Positions 6,378 through 9,816 of a stretch of DNA of 9,816 nt are shown here, piece by piece. Every line of letters starts with the position of its first letter. Within the stretch, counting starts at the first letter, position 1. Made by a program: the position numbers and the translations under genes. The stretch is taken from contig JACCTK010000274.1 in NCBI GenBank assembly GCA_013812465.1, positions 1 to 9,816 of the forward strand, written 5' to 3'. Under the pieces are notes generated by a model. That model was given only the letters and a program-made list of their open reading frames with translations, ran no database searches and was not told the DNA's origin. Source of the stretch: Actinomycetota bacterium. Lineage in GTDB: Bacteria; Actinomycetota; Thermoleophilia; Gaiellales; Gaiellaceae.

Positions 6378-6969
6378 CGCACTGGCAGCAGCCGCATCCG
6401 CGCCTGGCTCGTGGCAGTCGCGGCAGCGCGCCTCGTACTGCTCGGCTGCGCCACGAGCACCGTCTCTCCCGCGTACGGCGCAGGCTTGCCGTTGACGAGA
6501 CGCTGGGTCGTCGCCGGTCCGCCGCAGCGATGGCAGACGGCCTGAAGCTTGTCCACGAACTCGGCGTGTGAGAGGAGCTCGGAATCGGGCCGAACGGAAG
6601 CCGGCGAAAGTCCTGATCGAGCCCTGCGGCGACGACTCGGGCTCCGTCCTCGGCGAGCTCGAGCGATGCGCCGACGACGGTCGGCTCGAAGAACTGCACC
6701 TCGTCGATCCCGAGGACCTCGAAGCCCCGCGCTCGCGCGACGAGCTCCGCCACCGAGGAGACCGGAACGCCGCGCATCCGAGCGCCCGCGTGACTGACGA
6801 CGTCCGCGGCGTCGAAGCGGTCGTCGATCCTCGGCTTGAAGATGACGACGCGCTGGCCGGCGATCTCCGCTCGCCGCAGCCGACGAATCATCTCCTCAAG
6901 CTTGCTCGAGAACATCGGCCCGCAGATGACCTCGAGCCAGCCGCCTCGCTGTGGGGGGATCCGGATCAC
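6363..6969 (-). pseudogene. tdk: Thymidine kinase with two apparent single-base frameshifts
   Basis: Starting from GTG 6967-6969, the frame encodes WLEVICGPMFSSK (P-loop, residues 17-23), DEVQFF at 89-94 (catalytic E90) and [15 protein letters not shown] up to residue 130, then leaves frame near 6579-6582. The family sequence resumes one frame over as [28 protein letters not shown], then leaves frame again near 6449-6452 and resumes as [12 protein letters not shown], ending at TAG (plus-strand 6363-6365). One added G at each break (CCGAG to CCGGAG, GTGGCG to GTGGGCG) restores a 202-residue type II thymidine kinase with zinc ligands C146, C149, C183 and C186. The enzyme phosphorylates thymidine to dTMP in the salvage pathway. 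Motif conservation on both sides of each break suggests sequencing or assembly error or a very recent mutation. As given, no full-length product can be read. Confidence 0.88.
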
Positions 6970-6976
6970 GGCCGCG

Positions 6977-6982
6977 ATCCTA
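6977..6982 (-). promoter_or_regulatory. -10 hexamer TAGGAT for tdk
   Basis: On the minus strand TAGGAT ends 7 bases before GTG 6969, predicting a leaderless tdk transcript. It independently supports choosing that GTG. No clear -35 was identified. Confidence 0.4.
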
Positions 6983-6987
6983 CGAGC

Positions 6988-6999
6988 CCGACCGGTCGG
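6988..6999. repeat. 12-base perfect palindrome in the tdk/ligase divergent region
   Basis: CCGACCGGTCGG is its own reverse complement and sits just upstream of the predicted tdk -10, between it and the expected -35. It could be an operator, but such a GC-rich palindrome may occur by chance. The rest of the 111-base region (6970-7080) shows no other structure I can support and no convincing promoter for the rightward gene. Confidence 0.35.
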
Positions 7000-7080
7000 A
7001 GCGACATTCGGGTGGGCGTGCGGTAACAACCCGGTGAAGGCCCCTTGTCCACGGGCGCGTGCTGCAGCGACGCTTGCCTC

Positions 7081-7962
7081 ATGAGACTTGCGCTCATCGC
7101 CTGCCGCTCGACGCCGACGAACGACACGCTCTCGGATGCGCCCGCCGACGGCCTCCGCTGGGAGCCGATGACTCCACGCCGTGCGCTCGAGGTTCTGCGC
7201 CCCGGGGACGCTGCGCTCGGTCGTCTGGACGTGCTTCCGACGCTCGACGGCATGGACGACGGGCTCTGGGCGCTCGGGGCCCTCGCCGCCCGTGGCGTCC
7301 ACGTCCTGAATGACCCCGCGGCGCTGCTCGCGGCCCACGACAAGCTGCTGACCGCCCGCGTGCTTCGGCGTCGCGATGTCTCTCATCCGGCGACGATCCA
7401 CGTCGGGCAGAGAAGAGCTGTGCCGCAGCCTTTGCACCCGGTCGTGCTCAAGCCCCGTTATGGGAGCTGGGGTCGGGAGGTGTATCGGTGCGACGACTTC
7501 TCGTCGCTCGCGGAGGCGCTCGCCCGTGTGCGCACGCATGGCTGGTATCTCCGGCATGGCGCGATCGTCCAGGAGCTCGTCACGCCGCAGGGGTACGACC
7601 TGCGGATCCTGGTCGCGGCCGGGAAGATCGTCGGGGCCGTGTATCGCGTCGCTCCGGAGGGTGAGTGGCGAACGAATGTCGCGCTCGGCGGCGTGCGACG
7701 ACCTGTGCTCGATCCTCCTCGCGCGGCCGCCGCGCTCGCCCTCGCCGCGGCTCGGTCGATCGGCGCCGCCCTGGTCGGGGTGGACCTGCTGCCGGATGGA
7801 TTCGGCGGCTGGGTTGTCGTCGAGCTGAATGGCGCGGTCGAGTTCACGGCCGAGTACGCGCCGTGGGGCGACGTCTTCGCGGAAACCGCAGTTGCGCTCG
7901 CCCGCGAGGTGCAGGCGAGGCGGGAGCTGCGGTCGGCGTTCGCGTCGCCGGCGGCCGCGTGA
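7081..7962 (+). CDS. ATP-grasp ligase of the RimK/LysX family
   Basis: 293 residues from ATG 7081; the frame opens earlier at TTG 7045, but MRLALIACRSTPTN looks like the first strand of the fold. ATP-grasp landmarks are seen in order: NDPAALLAAHDKLLTARVL (77-95), VVLKPRYGSWGREVY with ATP-binding K124, IVQELVTPQGYDLRILVAAG, YRVAPEGEWRTNVALGG, VGVDLLP, and VVELNGAVEF with Mg2+ ligands E248 and N250. The KP-x-x-GSWGR and WRTN-x-A-x-GG patterns are closest to LysX, which attaches alpha-aminoadipate or glutamate to the carrier LysW, and to glutamate ligases such as RimK and MptN. All form an amide bond through an acyl-phosphate. No LysW or lysine/arginine biosynthesis gene lies nearby, so the substrate is unknown. 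No ribosome binding site is evident. Confidence 0.82.
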   Translation: MRLALIACRSTPTNDTLSDAPADGLRWEPMTPRRALEVLRPGDAALGRLDVLPTLDGMDDGLWALGALAARGVHVLNDPAALLAAHDKLLTARVLRRRDVSHPATIHVGQRRAVPQPLHPVVLKPRYGSWGREVYRCDDFSSLAEALARVRTHGWYLRHGAIVQELVTPQGYDLRILVAAGKIVGAVYRVAPEGEWRTNVALGGVRRPVLDPPRAAAALALAAARSIGAALVGVDLLPDGFGGWVVVELNGAVEFTAEYAPWGDVFAETAVALAREVQARRELRSAFASPAAA

Positions 7963-7963
7963 C

Positions 7964-8968
7964 CTACTCCGCCAAGAAGTCCTCCAGCGCCCGCGCCATT
8001 GGCCAGGCGCCTTCCGAGGTGTTCGAGATGACCGTGCACGTTCGATGGCTTTCCGGATCGTGCAGGGTGCGAAACGAGACGCCGGCGTCATACCCTTCCA
8101 GGATCACGATGCTGCTCGACCCGTGCAGCCAAAAACCCAGGCCGTAGCGCATCGACTCCGACGGCGCCTCACTCCGGGGCCGGACCAGCTCGGACACCCG
8201 GCCCGTCGAGACGATCTTTCCCGCGAAGAGCGCCGCCCAGAACGACTCGATGTCGGCGACCGTGGAGTAGATGCCGCCGTCCCCGCTGCCGAGCACGGGC
8301 AGATGGAAGACGTTCGTTCGCGGCTCGTCGTTCGACAGATACCCGAGCGCGGCGTTGCCGGGCAGCTCGTCCGAGCGCAGGAATGCCGAGTCGACCATGC
8401 CGGCGGGTTCGCATACTCGTCGTTGGACGAGCTGGTGAAACGGCACTCCACTCGCGCGCTCGGCGATCAGCGCCAAAACCACGTAGCCGCCGTTGCAGTA
8501 CGCGAAGCGCTCGTCCGGTGGGAAGGCGGCTGGGTATCCGTCCAGCACCGCGAGGTAGCTCTCGGTCGAGTCGAGCTCGTGCACAGGAACCGGCAGCACA
8601 TAGTCCGTGATCGCCCCTCCTGCGTCCTCGTCGAAGTAGTCGCCGATTCCGGAGCGGTGCGACAGCAGGTGTTCTACCGTCACCGCGTCCTCGATCAACG
8701 GGAGATCGTCGCCGAGCACCGAGCGCGCCGTCGTCGACAGCTCGAGCGATCCTTCTTCGAGAAGGGTTGCCACCGCCAGAGCCGTCAGACCCTTCGCGCC
8801 GCTCGCGATCGCGAACACGGTGTCGATTCTGTTCGGGATCCGAGCAGCACGGTTGGCCAGCCCGAATGCCGCCGCGAGCTCGATCTCGCCGCCTCGATCG
8901 ACGCGGACGACGCCCGAGAACTCGTGCTCGCGAGCAGCCCCGTCGACGAGATCGTCCAAGCTTCCCAT
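7964..8968 (-). CDS. Serine hydrolase, class C beta-lactamase/penicillin-binding protein fold
   Basis: 334 residues from ATG 8966-8968. The nucleophile motif SxxK is SGAK at 56-59 (in FAIASGAKGLTALAV), the second motif YxN is YCN at 157-159 (RFAYCNGGYVVLALIAE), and LLSHRSGIGDY at 101-111 is typical of the family. The third motif, normally HxG or KTG, appears as GYDAG at 292-296. Members include class C beta-lactamases, D-Ala-D-Ala carboxypeptidases and various esterases or peptidases; the specific substrate cannot be told. No signal peptide or membrane helix is seen, so the protein is predicted to be cytoplasmic, which argues against a cell-wall or resistance role. The gene ends one base from the convergent ligase stop. 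A -10-like hexamer lies 7 bases before its start. Confidence 0.88.
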   Translation of the reverse strand: MGSLDDLVDGAAREHEFSGVVRVDRGGEIELAAAFGLANRAARIPNRIDTVFAIASGAKGLTALAVATLLEEGSLELSTTARSVLGDDLPLIEDAVTVEHLLSHRSGIGDYFDEDAGGAITDYVLPVPVHELDSTESYLAVLDGYPAAFPPDERFAYCNGGYVVLALIAERASGVPFHQLVQRRVCEPAGMVDSAFLRSDELPGNAALGYLSNDEPRTNVFHLPVLGSGDGGIYSTVADIESFWAALFAGKIVSTGRVSELVRPRSEAPSESMRYGLGFWLHGSSSIVILEGYDAGVSFRTLHDPESHRTCTVISNTSEGAWPMARALEDFLAE

Positions 8969-8975
8969 TCGCGCC

Positions 8976-8981
8976 AGGGTA
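8976..8981 (-). promoter_or_regulatory. -10 hexamer TACCCT for the serine hydrolase
   Basis: On the minus strand TACCCT ends 7 bases before the ATG, again a leaderless geometry. It is divergent from the tRNA promoter in the same 66-base intergenic region. Confidence 0.35.
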
Positions 8982-9017
8982 CTCGCGTCAGAGCCCGAGC
9001 CCGCCGTGGCGCGCTGC

Positions 9018-9023
9018 TACACT
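9018..9023 (+). promoter_or_regulatory. -10 hexamer TACACT for the tRNA-Met/rpmG/secE/nusG unit
   Basis: TACACT fits the TANNNT consensus and ends 11 bases before the first tRNA nucleotide, leaving a 5' leader of only a few bases for RNase P to remove. No strong -35 element was seen at 16-19 bases upstream. Confidence 0.4.
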
Positions 9024-9034
9024 CTTGCCCGCGC

Positions 9035-9108
9035 GGCGGCGTAGCTCAGTTGGTTAGAGCAGCGGAATCATAATCCGCGTGTCGCAGGTTCGAGTCCTGC
9101 CGCCGCTA
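9035..9108 (+). tRNA. tRNA-Met, elongator, anticodon CAU
   Basis: A full 74-nucleotide cloverleaf folds: acceptor GGCGGCG (9035-9041) with CGCCGCT (9101-9107), including a G-U pair at 1-72; D arm GCTC/GAGC; anticodon stem GCGGA/TCCGC around loop ATCATAA with anticodon CAT at 9069-9071; variable loop GTGTC; T arm GCAGG/CCTGC with TTCGAGT; discriminator A9108. A paired or wobble 1-72 end and an overall body close to the common bacterial elongator pattern argue against initiator tRNA-fMet (C1-A72 mismatch). tRNA-Ile2, which also has a CAT gene anticodon, is less likely. CCA is not encoded (CTC follows) and must be added by the CCA enzyme. Confidence 0.95.
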
Positions 9109-9153
9109 CTCGCAACCTTTCCGAGACGCACCCCGAGTAAACGAGAACGGATA

Positions 9154-9315
9154 ATGGCAACCGGAGTTCGAGTCGCAATCACGCTCGCTTGCACCGACTG
9201 CAAACGTCGGAACTACCAAACCCAGAAGTCGAAGCGGAACTCCCCGGACCGGGTCGAGTTCCGAAAGTACTGCCGCTGGTGCGGGGCACACACGGCGCAC
9301 CGCGAGACGAGGTAG
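9154..9315 (+). CDS. rpmG: Large ribosomal subunit protein bL33
   Basis: 53 residues from ATG 9154, the normal size. It keeps both zinc-ribbon pairs, C13xxC16 and C40xxC43, so this is the zinc-binding (C+) form; the core [17 protein letters not shown] is diagnostic. bL33 binds 23S rRNA near the E site of the large subunit. The gene begins 45 bases after the tRNA with no terminator visible between, so co-transcription with tRNA-Met is likely. A weak purine-rich stretch (GAGAACGG, ending 4 bases before the start) may serve as ribosome binding site. secE follows after two bases. Confidence 0.97.
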   Translation: MATGVRVAITLACTDCKRRNYQTQKSKRNSPDRVEFRKYCRWCGAHTAHRETR

Positions 9316-9317
9316 AC

Positions 9318-9635
9318 GTGGCGCGAGAGACACGAAAGCAGAGGCGCGCGGCGCGGGCCGCCGCCGACGGCGCCGCGGCCGGACGCCGGGGCCGCCCCAC
9401 GCAAGTGCGTCCTGCGCAGCAACCCGTCAAGCAGCAGACCGGGCGAAAGGCGCAGCAGCCACGCGGGCAGTTCGTCCGTGAATCCGCCGCGGAGCTCCGG
9501 AAGGTCGACTGGCCGAATCGCGCGCAGACGTTCCAGGGGGTTATCGTCGTGATCATCGCCTGCGTGATCGTCGGCGCCTACCTGTGGGGCCTCGACCAGA
9601 TGTTCCGTCCTCTCGTCGACCGAGTCCTTCTCTAG
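9318..9635 (+). CDS. secE: Preprotein translocase subunit SecE
   Basis: 105 residues from GTG 9318, chosen because GAGG at 9309-9312 is a suitable ribosome binding site and the start lies two bases after rpmG; the frame is open further upstream but would overlap rpmG. The N-terminal half (about 1-53) is a disordered, strongly basic Arg/Ala/Gln region. The conserved amphipathic stretch FVRESAAELRKVDWPN at 54-69 is the SecE signature, followed by a single membrane helix about 76-96 (VIVVIIACVIVGAYLWGL). SecE clamps SecY in the SecYEG channel of the cytoplasmic membrane. The single-helix form is usual for actinobacteria and most bacteria; the long basic N-terminus is common in actinobacteria. 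Confidence 0.96.
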   Translation: MARETRKQRRAARAAADGAAAGRRGRPTQVRPAQQPVKQQTGRKAQQPRGQFVRESAAELRKVDWPNRAQTFQGVIVVIIACVIVGAYLWGLDQMFRPLVDRVLL

Positions 9636-9640
9636 GAGAT
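9634..9640 (+). promoter_or_regulatory. Shine-Dalgarno site for nusG (AGGAGAT)
   Basis: AGGAGAT lies 7 bases before ATG 9648 and overlaps the secE stop codon TAG. It is the clearest ribosome binding site in the window, in contrast to the predicted leaderless genes, and fixes the nusG start. Confidence 0.75.
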
Positions 9641-9647
9641 CTTGCGC

Positions 9648-9816
9648 ATGTTTCTCTGGTATGTCATCAACACCTATTCCGGGCACGAGAACAAGGTGAA
9701 GACCAACCTCGAGCACCGGATCGTCTCGCTGAACCAGGCGCCCGCGTTCCGCAGGGTCGTCATTCCCACCGAGCAGGTGATCGAGACGAAGGACGGGCAG
9801 AAGGTGCAGGCCGAGA
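9648..9816 (+). CDS. nusG: Transcription termination/antitermination factor NusG, N-terminal part
   Basis: The first 56 codons are visible; the gene runs off the right edge. WYVINTYSGHENKVKTNLEH at the N-terminus is the hallmark of the NGN domain, followed by FRRVVIPTEQVIE. NusG binds the RNA polymerase clamp, and its missing C-terminal KOW domain contacts Rho or ribosomal protein S10. The start ATG 9648 has a strong ribosome binding site. It follows secE by 12 bases; secE-nusG is one of the most conserved bacterial gene pairs, with rplK and rplA expected just beyond the window. Confidence 0.97.
   Translation, partial: MFLWYVINTYSGHENKVKTNLEHRIVSLNQAPAFRRVVIPTEQVIETKDGQKVQAE

Noticed and set aside
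6440..6590. Programmed frameshifting as the explanation of the two tdk breaks
   Set aside because: No slippery heptamer or downstream structure is evident at either site, and tdk is not known to use recoding; missing bases explain both breaks more simply.
7021..7080. Start of the ATP-grasp gene at TTG 7045
   Set aside because: The extra 12 residues (STGACCSDACL region) do not resemble the family N-terminus, while ATG 7081 begins directly with the expected first beta strand.
6184..8091. 635-codon open frame on the minus strand
   Set aside because: Only its central part (6969 down to about 6580) is real, being the first 130 codons of tdk. The rest is antisense to the ligase upstream and out-of-frame tdk and antisense znuB downstream.
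7829..9073. 414-codon open frame on the plus strand
   Set aside because: It is antisense to the serine hydrolase, runs into the tRNA, and gives an Arg-rich sequence without a domain.
1..9816. CRISPR array, insertion sequence or transposase, phage genes
   Set aside because: No regularly spaced repeats, terminal inverted repeats, target duplications or transposase, integrase or phage motifs were seen on either strand.

Overview
This 9.8 kb window is GC-rich (by eye about two thirds G+C) bacterial chromosome. Its gene content points to an actinobacterium, possibly a deep-branching class such as Thermoleophilia: a type IV pilus cluster, a Fur/Zur-znuABC locus with very short divergent spacing, likely leaderless transcripts with GTG starts, and a tRNA-Met(CAU)-rpmG-secE-nusG block. 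That placement is inference from gene style; no rRNA or other decisive marker is present. Every part of the window is gene-dense, with no stretch above 300 bases lacking a gene.

Layout. (1) Bases 1-2373, plus strand: the end of a type IV pilus assembly operon, with a 5'-truncated pilO, a PilP-like membrane protein and pilC, stop-to-start spacing from -1 to 4 bases. (2) Bases 2387-3586, plus strand: a type II toxin-antitoxin pair (Phd/YefM-type antitoxin, VapC PIN-domain RNase) behind a perfect 10-2-10 inverted repeat, followed 4 bases later by a small class I methyltransferase. (3) Bases 3583-6377: a zinc homeostasis locus. A Fur-family regulator (probably Zur) reads left, and znuA-znuC-znuB reads right as overlapping genes. 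A 47-base divergent intergenic region holds one imperfect Zur-box-like palindrome and -10 elements for both directions. (4) Bases 6363-6969, minus strand: a thymidine kinase whose frame is broken twice, each time by one apparently missing G (C on the plus strand), with all recognisable motifs still present. (5) Bases 7081-8968: a LysX/RimK-like ATP-grasp ligase (plus) converging with a class C beta-lactamase-type serine hydrolase (minus), separated by a single base. (6) Bases 9035-9816, plus strand: elongator tRNA-Met, rpmG, secE and the start of nusG, a conserved translation/secretion/transcription block usually followed by rplK-rplA.

Working together: PilO, the PilP-like protein and PilC are inner-membrane parts of the pilus machine. 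Zur would sense zinc and repress both itself and the ZnuABC importer through the shared operator. RpmG here keeps two CxxC pairs (the zinc-binding C+ form), but its -10 region shows no Zur-like box. I see no clear novel multi-gene defence system. The most useful observations are the repeated leaderless-promoter geometry, the doubly frameshifted tdk, the toxin-antitoxin-methyltransferase cluster attached to the pilus operon, and the orphan LysX-like ligase.
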